Below, piece after piece: positions 54,923 through 63,740 of a stretch of DNA of 64,000 nucleotides. This DNA is from Sporosarcina ureae (GTDB lineage Bacteria; Bacillota; Bacilli; Bacillales_A; Planococcaceae), in NCBI RefSeq assembly GCF_002109325.1, contig NZ_CP015348.1:1305001-1369000 (forward strand). Direction: 5' to 3'. The translations under genes and the position numbers were made by a program. The first letter of the stretch is position 1, and every line of letters starts with the position of its first letter. Under the pieces are notes generated by a model. The model worked only from the letters and a program-made list of their open reading frames with translations. It searched no databases and was not told the origin of the DNA.

Positions 54923-55435
54923 TCAAGCTTTGTTATCTTGTTCATAGAAAACTGGTGGTACAGATCCAAACACTCTACGATGATATAACATAGGATCTTT
55001 GTTTTTCTCAACTTTTAGATCAACTACTTCACCAATAATAATGGTGTGGTCTCCCGCTTCAATCGTCTGGAAAGTCTTACATTCAAACACACCGAATGCG
55101 TCTTCAATAATCGGTAAACCATTATCCGACATTTCCCATTCACATGTAGAGAAACGATCCTCTACACGGCTTGCAAATGTACTACAAAGTTCCTTTTGAT
55201 CTCCTGCAAGTACGTGTACAGCAAATTTACCGCCTTCAGTGAATGCTTTGATCGAAGAAACTCTGTGATCGATCGACCATAAGAGAAGCATAGGATCCAA
55301 GGATACAGAAGCAAACGAGTTTACTGTCAGTCCGACTGGTGTACCGTCTTCAGTTACTGCAGTAACCACTGTTACACCAGTGGGGTAATTCCCCATAATT
55401 TCTTTGAATAAATTCTGTTGTTCTTCTTTTTTCAT
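54923..55435 (-). CDS. Flavin reductase domain protein
   Basis: 170 residues of the flavin reductase-like FMN-binding family: MGNYPTGVTVVTAV, GLTVNSFASVSLDPMLLLWSI and GDHTIIIGEVVDL. Such proteins reduce FMN or FAD with NAD(P)H for partner monooxygenases, but no partner is adjacent. AAAGGAG about 8 bases before the ATG. Confidence 0.87.
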   Translation of the reverse strand: MKKEEQQNLFKEIMGNYPTGVTVVTAVTEDGTPVGLTVNSFASVSLDPMLLLWSIDHRVSSIKAFTEGGKFAVHVLAGDQKELCSTFASRVEDRFSTCEWEMSDNGLPIIEDAFGVFECKTFQTIEAGDHTIIIGEVVDLKVEKNKDPMLYHRRVFGSVPPVFYEQDNKA

Positions 55436-55730
55436 AAAACATTCTCTCCTTTATTGATGAGCCATTTCGAGTAATTTATATAGTCCATTTCTCTGGAAAT
55501 AGGCAAGTATATATATATCATAGCACTTCCACTATCTTTCTTCATTTTTCTCAACTTGTTATATGTTTTTCTTTCAGTTTATGCAACGTATTCATTTTGT
55601 ATCATGCTACTTTAGCCAGTCACATTAAAGGTACTAAAGCTTTATTTTATATCTTACATGTTTATAAACACTAAATCCGGCTATTATAAACGTAGCAAGT
55701 CTATCAAACATTTCTAGGAGGATACGTATA

Positions 55731-55955
55731 ATGAATTTAACTAATCTCAAGAAAAACAACTTATTCAAAGTGGGAGCAGCGGCAATTCTCTCTGTCGGCG
55801 TCCTCAGTGCATGCGGTGACGATGACCCGGTTATTGATGAAAATGATGATGTTGACGTTGAAGTAGATCAGCCAGCTGATGTTACACCAAATGATGATGC
55901 AGATATGGAGGAGCCTGAAGTAGATATGGAACCAGACGATGAAAACAAAGACTAA
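55731..55955 (+). CDS. Small acidic lipoprotein
   Basis: 74 residues: a signal peptide with lipobox VLSACG, then a strongly acidic tail (about half Asp/Glu with Pro and Val). AGGAGG lies 9 bases before the ATG. A membrane-tethered acidic peptide of unknown role, similar in style to other Planococcaceae lipoproteins. The 55436-55730 gap upstream shows no gene. Confidence 0.7.
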   Translation: MNLTNLKKNNLFKVGAAAILSVGVLSACGDDDPVIDENDDVDVEVDQPADVTPNDDADMEEPEVDMEPDDENKD

Positions 55956-55981
55956 TAAAAAACAGTAAATAATAGAAGCTC

Positions 55982-56023
55982 AAAACCCCTGAAATCAATT
56001 AAAGTATTTCAGAGGTTTTTTCT
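55982..56023 (+). terminator. Terminator of the acidic lipoprotein gene
   Basis: AAAACCCCTGAAAT and ATTTCAGAGGTTTTTT stem. Confidence 0.82.
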
Positions 56024-56174
56024 TCCTACTTATATTTAACTGAATATTTCGTTTGTTCAAAAGTTTTATTTACAAAAAGTTACATTATGTATAATCTCTA
56101 GACATTCATCACAACATGATATGTAGGAGTGCTATTGGTAAAATATGAAAGTCTTATACAAGGAGGAGAATAAA

Positions 56175-57008
56175 GTGACAGAACATAGACCGCATGAGGA
56201 TACACAAAAAGGAATTAGTCGTAGAAATTTCATTAAAAATACCGGCTTAGTGGCGGGAGGTCTAGTTGGCGGATCATTATTCGGTGGTCTATTGACTAAC
56301 CAGCTACAAAAACCAAATGCACCTATTAACTCAGAAAAAGAAGTCAGCCACTTATTAGAAGCACGTACATTCTTTAGTAATAGCGAAGATTTTCTTATCC
56401 TTTCTGCTGCTACTGAAAGGTTATTTCCTACCGACGATTTAGGACCAGGCGCTATTGAACTAGGTGTCCCCTACTTTATCGACCGACAGCTTGCTGGCGA
56501 ATGGGGAATGAATGCAAAAGAATATATGAAAGGGCCGTTTTTGCAGACAGGTGTGGTAGACGCATATGAAAGCCAAGCAGATTCGACCCAAGACCAAGGT
56601 CCAAATGCCGAAACGCAAGTACCTACACCAGCCTTTAGATATCAGACACCTATGACAAGGGGAGATATTTTCATGGAAGGTGTACAAGCATTGGAACAAA
56701 CCGCACAGGAGAAATTCAAAACGAACTTCCATAAGCTAGAGCCGAAACAGCAAGATGAGATTTTGCAGATGTTTGACGATGGTAAAGCGAAGATGAACGG
56801 TGTCGCTTCGACAACATTCTTTAATCTATTATTACAAACAACTATTGAAGGAGCTTATGCTGACCCCGTCTATGGTGGAAATCGCAATATGGAAGGCTGG
56901 AGGATGAAAGAATTCCCCGGTCCACGTATGAGCTATACCGCGGATATAGAAAAAGAAGACTTCATCGTAATGAAACCTGAAAGCTTACGAAATTATCAAG
57001 GTCATTAA
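56175..57008 (+). CDS. Gluconate 2-dehydrogenase subunit 3 family protein with Tat signal
   Basis: 277 residues. The N-terminus carries a twin-arginine signal, SRRNFIKNTGLVAGG, followed by a hydrophobic stretch; the body is the gluconate 2-dehydrogenase subunit 3 domain (FFNLLLQTTIEGAYADPVYGGNRN). Its partner, the flavoprotein, follows 17 bases later. GTG start 8 bases after AAGGAGG; the ATG 30 bases upstream has no such site. Export through Tat carries the bound flavoprotein along. Confidence 0.88.
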   Translation: MTEHRPHEDTQKGISRRNFIKNTGLVAGGLVGGSLFGGLLTNQLQKPNAPINSEKEVSHLLEARTFFSNSEDFLILSAATERLFPTDDLGPGAIELGVPYFIDRQLAGEWGMNAKEYMKGPFLQTGVVDAYESQADSTQDQGPNAETQVPTPAFRYQTPMTRGDIFMEGVQALEQTAQEKFKTNFHKLEPKQQDEILQMFDDGKAKMNGVASTTFFNLLLQTTIEGAYADPVYGGNRNMEGWRMKEFPGPRMSYTADIEKEDFIVMKPESLRNYQGH

Positions 57009-57025
57009 AAACAGGAGGAACTCAT

Positions 57026-58771
57026 ATGGCAAAGAAATTAAAAAAGGTAGATGTAGTCGTAGTAGGAAGCGGCTGGGCAGGTGGAGTAGTTTCTGCAGAG
57101 CTGGCCAAGGCCGGATACCAGGTAGTAACACTTGAACGAGGTAAAAAACAAGATCGACAAGACTATATAGGAGTTAAAGACGAATTGCGTTATACAGATC
57201 GTTATGAAATGATGCAAAACTTATCTCCTGAAACGATTACTTCACGCGTGAAAATTGAAGATACCGCTCTCCCTGTCCGAACAAGAGCAGAAATGATGGC
57301 TGGTACCGATCTAGGTGGGGGTAGTGTTCACTGGGCAGGTGCTACATATCGCTGGAGAGCTATCGATTTTGAATTGCGTTCCAAAACTATTGAAAGGTAT
57401 GGGAAAGAGAAAATTCCTGAAGGCATGACGATTCAAGACTGGGGTATTACATATGACGAAATGGAACCTTATTACGATAAGTGGGAGAAAACCGCTGGAA
57501 TTTCAGGCGAGCCCGATCCACTTGGTGACAAGCGTTCAAGTGATTACCCTAACCCGCCTATGTTAGCATCACCGGCTGTAAAATTATTCAAAGAAACGAC
57601 TGAGAGGATGGGTTATCACCCTTTCCAAGTCGCTGCCGGTAACTTATCACAAGCGTATACTAATCCAGATGGTGAAAAATTAAATGCATGTATGTTCTGC
57701 TCTTATTGTACGATGTACGGTTGTGATTTTACGGCTAAATCGGACCCATTGGCTACAGTTATTCCGACTGCACGCAAAACCGGAAACTGCGAAATCCGCA
57801 CCAATTCTTTAGTACGTCGAGTTCTGCATAAAGACGGTAAGGCAACCGGTGTTATGTTTACTGATACACGTACAGGAATTGAATATGAGCAGCCAGCAGA
57901 CGTTGTTGTATTAGGTGCATTTTCATTCACTAATAATCGTTTATTGATGCTTTCAGAAATCGGAACACAGTATGATCCAGCCACACGTAAAGGAACCATT
58001 GGTCGCAACTTTAACGGACAATTCAACATCACATTCCTTGGAGCTCGAGGCTTCTTTGAAAATAAAAAGTTTAATCTCTACATGGGGGCAGGTGCTCTGG
58101 GTGGTACGTTGAGTGACTTTGCTGGTGATAATTTTGATCACTCTAATGTAGACTTCATCAACGGTGGCGGTATCGAAATGCGTCAATACGGTGATGGGGC
58201 TATTTCTACAAACCACGTCCCAAGCGGCACACCAAAGTGGGGACCTGAGTTCAAGAAAAACTCAATCCATTATGCTAATCGTTCACTAGTCGCATGGTAT
58301 ACACCTGCTGTTATGTCATGGTGGCATAACTACGTAGATTTGGATCCAACATACAAAGATGAATACGGAGATCCCCTATTACGTATAACGAATCGTTACA
58401 CAGACCACGATCGAAATATGGCGAAATTTGGAATTGAGAAATGTAGTGAAATCATGAAAGAAATGGGTGCCGATATCATTGACGAGGATGAAGTGCCTGA
58501 AGAGTTCGATCATATCTATTCAGGTGGACACTACGCAGGCGGAATTATTATGGGGGCGGATCCTGAAACATCTGCAGTGAATAACTACCTTCAAATGTGG
58601 GAGATGGACAACTTATTCGTAGTGGGTGGTTCCGCATTTCCTCAATTTGGTGGACATCATCCGACTTCAACCATTGGCGCATTGGCATATCGGGCAGCAG
58701 AAGGTGTAGAGAAGTATTTAAAAGAAGGTGGTCAGCTTGCAGAAGCCAAGCAAGAGACTTTAAACGCCTAA
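57026..58771 (+). CDS. GMC-type FAD-dependent dehydrogenase (gluconate dehydrogenase large subunit type)
   Basis: 581 residues: the FAD-binding GSGWAGGVVSAELAKAG at the N-terminus, GTDLGGGSVHWAG, a cysteine cluster CMFCSYCTMYGC, and the C-terminal GGHHPTSTIGALAYRAAE with the catalytic His. The family oxidises gluconate, sorbitol or 2-ketogluconate at the cell surface. The cytochrome c subunit of the classical three-subunit enzyme is absent here. The protein itself has no signal, consistent with piggyback export with the Tat-tagged small subunit. Confidence 0.87.
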   Translation: MAKKLKKVDVVVVGSGWAGGVVSAELAKAGYQVVTLERGKKQDRQDYIGVKDELRYTDRYEMMQNLSPETITSRVKIEDTALPVRTRAEMMAGTDLGGGSVHWAGATYRWRAIDFELRSKTIERYGKEKIPEGMTIQDWGITYDEMEPYYDKWEKTAGISGEPDPLGDKRSSDYPNPPMLASPAVKLFKETTERMGYHPFQVAAGNLSQAYTNPDGEKLNACMFCSYCTMYGCDFTAKSDPLATVIPTARKTGNCEIRTNSLVRRVLHKDGKATGVMFTDTRTGIEYEQPADVVVLGAFSFTNNRLLMLSEIGTQYDPATRKGTIGRNFNGQFNITFLGARGFFENKKFNLYMGAGALGGTLSDFAGDNFDHSNVDFINGGGIEMRQYGDGAISTNHVPSGTPKWGPEFKKNSIHYANRSLVAWYTPAVMSWWHNYVDLDPTYKDEYGDPLLRITNRYTDHDRNMAKFGIEKCSEIMKEMGADIIDEDEVPEEFDHIYSGGHYAGGIIMGADPETSAVNNYLQMWEMDNLFVVGGSAFPQFGGHHPTSTIGALAYRAAEGVEKYLKEGGQLAEAKQETLNA

Positions 58772-58823
58772 CAAAACATCTGGTTCTATCGTCTATTTAT
58801 GTACTTATTGAATTCAAATACTC

Positions 58824-58867
58824 AAAAATCCAGATTCGCAGGGCAACACTGCGAATCTGGATTTTTC
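58824..58867. terminator. Bidirectional terminator
   Basis: A perfect 18-bp stem (AAAAATCCAGATTCGCAG and its complement) with a 7-base loop. Confidence 0.92.
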
Positions 58868-58868
58868 T

Positions 58869-60305
58869 TTATCGTACATTAGAAGCCACAATTCCTAATC
58901 GATCACGTTCAATTGCACCCAACTTGTACATATGTTGACGGAAACAAAACATGACAAATGCGTGCATATTGGCTTGTGTAACGTAATAAACAAACCACGG
59001 AATGGAAGGGAGATAATCATGAATGGCAATGATTACTTCATTCGATCCCGGAATCTTTCGAAACTCCATTCTGCCACGTTCATTGGAATCAGGATCCATT
59101 AATAATCCACCCGTTATATAGTAAAGCGAGCGATCTTTTGTACTACGATCAGCAGAATAACTAAGTTCTAATAGTGTTCGATCGCCTAGAAAACCGATGC
59201 GACAGTTTAATTGGTCGTCTACTTCCGTCTTGACCCAAGGATTAAGGAAAGTAGAAAGCCACTTGACGTAATAACGTGCAGTCTCATCAGCTGTCCAGCT
59301 ATGAGGCAACGCGATTCGTTGTACAGATCGTACATCCTGTTTAAGCGGCCCCATTGGTGATTTCTTTTTCGGTGTTTCTTTTTCTTTCGTTTCTGCTTCA
59401 AGCGCTTCTCTTGCCGCTTGAATAAATGGAATTTCACCGTCACTAATACCTTCCATATAATGCTTCGGATTCACGACCATTGGATGTTTCAAGCTTTCCA
59501 CCAATGGATAGACAATTTCTTTCGGTGTTTGTGTCACGAGACGCAACCAAAGCCTTGATAGACTTAGCGAGAAGAATGGAACATCCAACATTCGTGAAGA
59601 TTTCCCTGCTACTTCTGCAGTTTTCTCCATCATAACTTTATACGTCATAACCTCAGGACCACCTATATCGATAGATCGTTGCGCAGGTTCAAAGTCTAGT
59701 ATTAATGAACTTAATGATTTCATCACATCATCGAGTGCGACGGGCTGTGTATCGGAACGTGTCCATTTAGGTAAAATCATTATCGGAAGCCGTCTAACTA
59801 GCTTCGACAAAATTGGGAATGAAGAACCTTTTGGGCCGACAATCAACCCTGCACGTAATGCGGTGACAGGAACAGTATACGATCGCAAAATACGTTCCAC
59901 TTCCAAACGGCTTTTCAAATGCCTGGATAAATCTTTTTCATCTTCATCTGGAATAATCCCACCCAAATAGACGATCTGCTTAATTCCTTGTTTTTTCGCG
60001 GCCTGTGCAAAATTATCCGCCAATATAACATCCATATCTTCAAAAGTTCCTTGAGATAGTTTTGCTGATTTCAACATAGAATGAACGAGATAAACCGCAA
60101 CATCAGCACCTGCCAAACTCTTCTCCGCATCTTTCATAGAAAACAGATCACAAGAACGCCACTCTACATCTTCCGTATTCTGCCTCTGATCGCCATTGCG
60201 TGACAGACCAATAACTTTAGCTTTCCCTTTAAGTTTCTTCAATAGATTATTGCCGATATAACCACTTGCGCCAGCTACAGCTACGACCAATTTCTTCTCA
60301 CCCAT
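58869..60305 (-). CDS. Atypical SDR with C-terminal DUF2867 domain
   Basis: 478 residues: an NAD(P)-binding domain with VAGASGYIGNNLL at the N-terminus and a YLVHSM/YLGG region, then a C-terminal DUF2867 domain (LPHSWTADETARYYVKWLSTF, GGLLMDPDSNERGRMEFR, LPSIPWFVYYVTQANMHAF). This fusion is widespread in bacteria; its role is unknown. It starts 200 bases from the divergent TetR gene, which might regulate it. Confidence 0.83.
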   Translation of the reverse strand: MGEKKLVVAVAGASGYIGNNLLKKLKGKAKVIGLSRNGDQRQNTEDVEWRSCDLFSMKDAEKSLAGADVAVYLVHSMLKSAKLSQGTFEDMDVILADNFAQAAKKQGIKQIVYLGGIIPDEDEKDLSRHLKSRLEVERILRSYTVPVTALRAGLIVGPKGSSFPILSKLVRRLPIMILPKWTRSDTQPVALDDVMKSLSSLILDFEPAQRSIDIGGPEVMTYKVMMEKTAEVAGKSSRMLDVPFFSLSLSRLWLRLVTQTPKEIVYPLVESLKHPMVVNPKHYMEGISDGEIPFIQAAREALEAETKEKETPKKKSPMGPLKQDVRSVQRIALPHSWTADETARYYVKWLSTFLNPWVKTEVDDQLNCRIGFLGDRTLLELSYSADRSTKDRSLYYITGGLLMDPDSNERGRMEFRKIPGSNEVIIAIHDYLPSIPWFVYYVTQANMHAFVMFCFRQHMYKLGAIERDRLGIVASNVR

Positions 60306-60504
60306 ACAATCTCACCCTCTCTTGTACGTATACATTGAAAGTACCCATTCTAAGAGTTTTATAAGCCTATATATTTAATTAATACAACTTTTAAGCAGTA
60401 GTCTTTGCTTTTTTCATTAAAAGTATTTATAATGATATGAACGAGGAAAACTATATTTGTTTTTTAAGTTTTGTTTGATATGTATAAAGATAGGGGTACG
60501 ATAA

Positions 60505-61065
60505 ATGAAAGCACGTATTATGAAAGCTTTCCTCGAAGAAATTCATGAGAAGAGTATGAAGTTCACAATGGATGATCTAGCGAAAAGACTGGGCATCAGT
60601 AAACGAACGTTATACGAAAATTTTTCTTCAAAAACGGAAATTTTAGATGCGATTATTGACTCGACGTTACGAGAGTTTGACGAAAAAACCGATATCATCA
60701 TGAAAGACAATGAACTACAACTTGTAGATAAGATCAAGAAAGTCATAACAGTTATTCCAAAGTATAATGATTTTTATAACTGGCAAATCCTTGATCAGAT
60801 GAGAAAAACACATCCCGTACAATGGGAACGCGTCCACTCTGCACTTCATGAATGGGATGAACTACGCGAATTGATTGAACAAGGTATTCATGAAGGTATT
60901 ATTGCCGATCAAAATATAGAGTTACTAATGAAATTGATTATAGATGCAACGAACTCCACTCTTGATCGAAAATTTTTCTACGAAAATCGCATGACCGTAA
61001 CCGAAGCACTGGATTCTATTGTGGATATCCTGTTGTTCGGATTTATTAAGAAAAGTGACGACTAA
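60505..61065 (+). CDS. TetR/AcrR-family regulator
   Basis: 186 residues: the N-terminal helix-turn-helix (MDDLAKRLGISKRTLYENFSSKTEILDAI) and a divergent ligand-binding domain. Divergent from the SDR-DUF2867 gene and 61 bases upstream of the acetyltransferase-MATE pair, so it most likely controls one or both. GGGG-type binding site before the ATG. Confidence 0.85.
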   Translation: MKARIMKAFLEEIHEKSMKFTMDDLAKRLGISKRTLYENFSSKTEILDAIIDSTLREFDEKTDIIMKDNELQLVDKIKKVITVIPKYNDFYNWQILDQMRKTHPVQWERVHSALHEWDELRELIEQGIHEGIIADQNIELLMKLIIDATNSTLDRKFFYENRMTVTEALDSIVDILLFGFIKKSDD

Positions 61066-61126
61066 AAAAACTAATAAAACACTAAAAGTTTTTCTGTTTT
61101 ACAAAATATGAAAGCGAGATGGAATT

Positions 61127-61591
61127 ATGAGCCTCCACGCATGTGAGGTAACGAATGAAAATTGGCAGGATGTTGCCTATTTATCTGTACACGAAAACCA
61201 AAAGAACTTTATTGAAAGCAATTCATTTTCACTAGCACAATCTCAATTTGAACCTGAATGGAAGTCTATTGGGTTATACGATGGAGAGGAACTAGTCGGC
61301 TATGCAATGCATGGACGTGAAGCAGATGGCAATGTATGGCTGGATCGCTTTATGATAGATCAGCATCATCAAGGGAAAGGCTATGCTAGCAGATTTCTTA
61401 AACTTCTACTAACCAGAATGGAAGAAAAGTATCAATGCAATAAGATCTACTTAAGTATTTATCCAAGTAATAAAGCCGCACAGCGTTTATACGAAAAGTT
61501 CGGTTTTAAGTTAAATGGAAAAATTGATGATGTAGGTGAATTCCCTTGCCTCATCATGGAACTTGATCTTCAAAGGAGTCCTTTGCAATGA
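61127..61591 (+). CDS. GNAT acetyltransferase, polyamine-type (BltD-like)
   Basis: 154 residues with the GNAT core (WLDRFMIDQHHQGKGYASRFLKLLL, acetyl-CoA loop QGKGYA) and the end YEKFGFKLNG. It resembles Bacillus BltD, a diamine/spermidine N-acetyltransferase. Its stop overlaps the MATE start by 4 bases (ATGA), so the two are coupled: acetylate a polyamine or drug and export it. Confidence 0.78.
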   Translation: MSLHACEVTNENWQDVAYLSVHENQKNFIESNSFSLAQSQFEPEWKSIGLYDGEELVGYAMHGREADGNVWLDRFMIDQHHQGKGYASRFLKLLLTRMEEKYQCNKIYLSIYPSNKAAQRLYEKFGFKLNGKIDDVGEFPCLIMELDLQRSPLQ

Positions 61592-62934
61592 ATTCTTCTT
61601 CACCCAAATTCAATCAATTAGATACTGAGCCAGTAGGACGTATCTTTTTACGTTACTTGATACCTTCAACTGTCGGTATGTTACTAATGGCAATCAATAT
61701 TGTGGCAGACGGCATCATGGTCGGTAATCGATTGGGTGCAGAAGCATTAGCGGGAGTCGGAATTTCGGCTCCCGTTTATACTATCTTTTTTGCTATTTCT
61801 TTATGGATTGGTATCGGTGCTGCTACAAAATATTCGATGGCTATGGGCGCTAAGGATACGCAAAAAGCCCGGTCGATCTTTACGCACGCTATTATTTCCA
61901 TATTCTTATTTACTATTGTATTAGGTTTGACTGCCTTTATCTTTAGGGATCCACTAGCATACGCGCTTGGGGCCAATGCGACCACATTCCCTTATGTATC
62001 GCAATACTTATTTGTTATTTTATTATTTGGTTTTATCTTCACTGTAGAAAACACTTTTAGTATTTTCGTGCGAAATGATGGAGCACCGAACCTCTCAATG
62101 GCTGGTTTGATTGTGACGTCTGTCGTCAATATTATTTTGAACTACGTGTTCTTATTCATTTTAGACTACGGAGTCGCTGGTGCTGCATCAGCGACAATTA
62201 TTGCTTCGTTTTTGGGTATGCTCGTACTAGTAACACACTTCTTTAGGCAGACCAATAACTTGAAACTGATTCGCTTGAAATTCAATAAAAAACTATTTCT
62301 AGCGATTCTATTCATTGGATTCCCAAGTTTCTTATCCGAATTGGGTATATCCTTCTTTACCATCACACATAATATTGCGTTCGAACGAATGGCTGGTACG
62401 GAAGGTGTTGCAGCGTTCTCTATTTTGAATTATGTGCACAGCGTCATGCTGATGCTATTCCTAGGAATGGGTGGTGCAATACAACCACTGATTAGTTATT
62501 ATAGAGGTTCTGGCAACCGAGAAAGAATGAAGGAAACCGTTAAAAAGGCCACCCTCACTGTCGTCATTGCAGGTGCTGTATTTTTCCTCGTGGGACAGTT
62601 CGCAGCAGACCCTATTGTATCGATTTTCGGAGACTTCCCACAAGCCGTCAGAGATTTGGCCACTACCGGAATTAATTTATTCTTCATTGCCTATTTATTC
62701 ACAGGTACGAACTTCGTGATGATGACGTATTATCAGTCAGTCGGTAATGTTCGGATGGCGACTTGGATCACCGCTTCTCGCGAAATTATTATTATGTTGA
62801 TTTTCTTGATGATTTTACCACGCTTCTTTGGGCTAAATGGGATTTGGCTATCTATCCCTGCGTCTGAGTTTATCGTATTTGTTGGAGTATATTTATATCA
62901 ACGAAACGCGACTCGTCATTCGCTGAGTGGGTAA
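61588..62934 (+). CDS. MATE-family efflux transporter
   Basis: 448 residues, twelve membrane helices, with MATE blocks (NIVADGIMVGNRLGAEALAGVGIS, GAPNLSMAGLIVTSVVNIILNY, GMGGAIQPLISYY). MATE pumps export cationic or amphipathic compounds with H+ or Na+. Translationally coupled to the BltD-like gene and preceded by TetR. Confidence 0.87.
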   Translation: MNSSSPKFNQLDTEPVGRIFLRYLIPSTVGMLLMAINIVADGIMVGNRLGAEALAGVGISAPVYTIFFAISLWIGIGAATKYSMAMGAKDTQKARSIFTHAIISIFLFTIVLGLTAFIFRDPLAYALGANATTFPYVSQYLFVILLFGFIFTVENTFSIFVRNDGAPNLSMAGLIVTSVVNIILNYVFLFILDYGVAGAASATIIASFLGMLVLVTHFFRQTNNLKLIRLKFNKKLFLAILFIGFPSFLSELGISFFTITHNIAFERMAGTEGVAAFSILNYVHSVMLMLFLGMGGAIQPLISYYRGSGNRERMKETVKKATLTVVIAGAVFFLVGQFAADPIVSIFGDFPQAVRDLATTGINLFFIAYLFTGTNFVMMTYYQSVGNVRMATWITASREIIIMLIFLMILPRFFGLNGIWLSIPASEFIVFVGVYLYQRNATRHSLSG

Positions 62935-63044
62935 CGTGATTACAGACAAAAGTTATAGTGCAGATCCTAAATGGATACTGCGCTATTTTGTTCCTTTCAT
63001 AAATAATAGTGATATACTGAAAGAGCAACTGAATATCGTGTTAG

Positions 63045-63245
63045 AGATAGGTGCGTTTATTTTTCTTAAACGCTTAAAAGGGAAATCGGTGAAAAACCGA
63101 TGCTGTCCCGCAACTGTGAGTTGGAGTATAATTCGTTACCACTGTTTCACCGCAAGGGAAATGGGAAGGTGAATTATACGTTGAAGACGAGCCAGGAGAC
63201 CTGCCTAGATCAGTACACACCAATAACCTACGCGGATAGGAGGTG
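63045..63245 (+). promoter_or_regulatory. Cobalamin (adenosylcobalamin-class) riboswitch
   Basis: Conserved cobalamin-aptamer blocks appear in order: ATAGGTGC, AAAAGGGAAA, GGTGAAAAACCGATGCTGTC, CCGCAACTGTG, CCACTG, GGGAAGGTG, GAGCCAGGAGACCTGCC. Just after it, ACACC...CCTA-loop-TAGG...GGTGT forms a hairpin enclosing the AGGAGG of the next ORF, a likely translation-control platform with L13 character. Confidence 0.96.
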
Positions 63246-63249
63246 TCAA

Positions 63250-63396
63250 GTGCGGCTTATGAACAATCATACACAAGCCGACGTACGAAAAAACGGGATC
63301 AGGACATTCATTAGGTGGCTTCGATACAGCTTCTATCGATCCACTATATATGAATATCCGACTGAACCGTTTAATTCGTCATGGCTTCCCACTTAA
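63250..63396 (+). CDS. 48-residue ORF controlled by the cobalamin riboswitch
   Basis: GTG start 6 bases after AGGAGG, which is itself inside the post-aptamer hairpin. The peptide (VRLMNNHTQADVRK..., FIRWLRYSFYRS..., ending FNSSWLPT) is basic and aromatic in the middle. Its TAA overlaps the start of the terminator stem at 63395. Another frame stays open from about 63262 to 63476. No family recognised; it could be a remnant of a larger B12-regulated gene or a genuine small protein. Confidence 0.35.
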   Translation: MRLMNNHTQADVRKNGIRTFIRWLRYSFYRSTIYEYPTEPFNSSWLPT

Positions 63397-63433
63397 CATC
63401 CTTCCAGGCATTTACTTGGACGGATGTTTTTTT
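63395..63433 (+). terminator. Terminator downstream of the cobalamin riboswitch
   Basis: AACATCCTTCCA and TGGACGGATGTT pair with one mismatch around a 10-base loop, followed by TTTTTTT. It either ends a short riboswitch transcript or is part of the switch for the next ORF. Confidence 0.85.
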
Positions 63434-63473
63434 GTCGACGAACCACTACAAAACACGATGAGGAGAATGAATT

Positions 63474-63695
63474 ATGAATAACCAAACAATCGATGATTTT
63501 ACAAACTTATTAAAGGATACGCTGATGTCGGACCGAGTGAGCACTCACTCTACTCCACTCCCCTTAGTACTCAATGATGTGAAAAGACAGATTTCCGAAG
63601 ATACTTCAAAAGATCAAACAGAAAAAGAACAGCAGCTTTATAATTTAGATAAAGCATATAAAACAGTAGTAGAAGAATTGGTTGGTAGTAACTAA
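63474..63695 (+). CDS. Small hydrophilic protein downstream of the B12 riboswitch
   Basis: 73 residues, charged and predicted helical, with no hydrophobic segment or recognised family (NNQTIDDFTNLLKDTLMS..., KDQTEKEQQLYNLDKAYKTV). GAGGAG lies 8 bases before the ATG. It is the only complete ORF between the riboswitch terminator and the next terminator, so B12 may affect it, but no cobalamin-linked function is evident. Confidence 0.55.
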   Translation: MNNQTIDDFTNLLKDTLMSDRVSTHSTPLPLVLNDVKRQISEDTSKDQTEKEQQLYNLDKAYKTVVEELVGSN

Positions 63696-63700
63696 TAATA

Positions 63701-63737
63701 AATACGCCTCTGACATTACTCTGTCAGAGGCGTTTAC
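63701..63737. terminator. Bidirectional terminator
   Basis: ACGCCTCTGACA and TGTCAGAGGCGT form a 12-bp stem between the small ORF and the convergent permease gene. Confidence 0.88.
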
Positions 63738-63740
63738 ACT

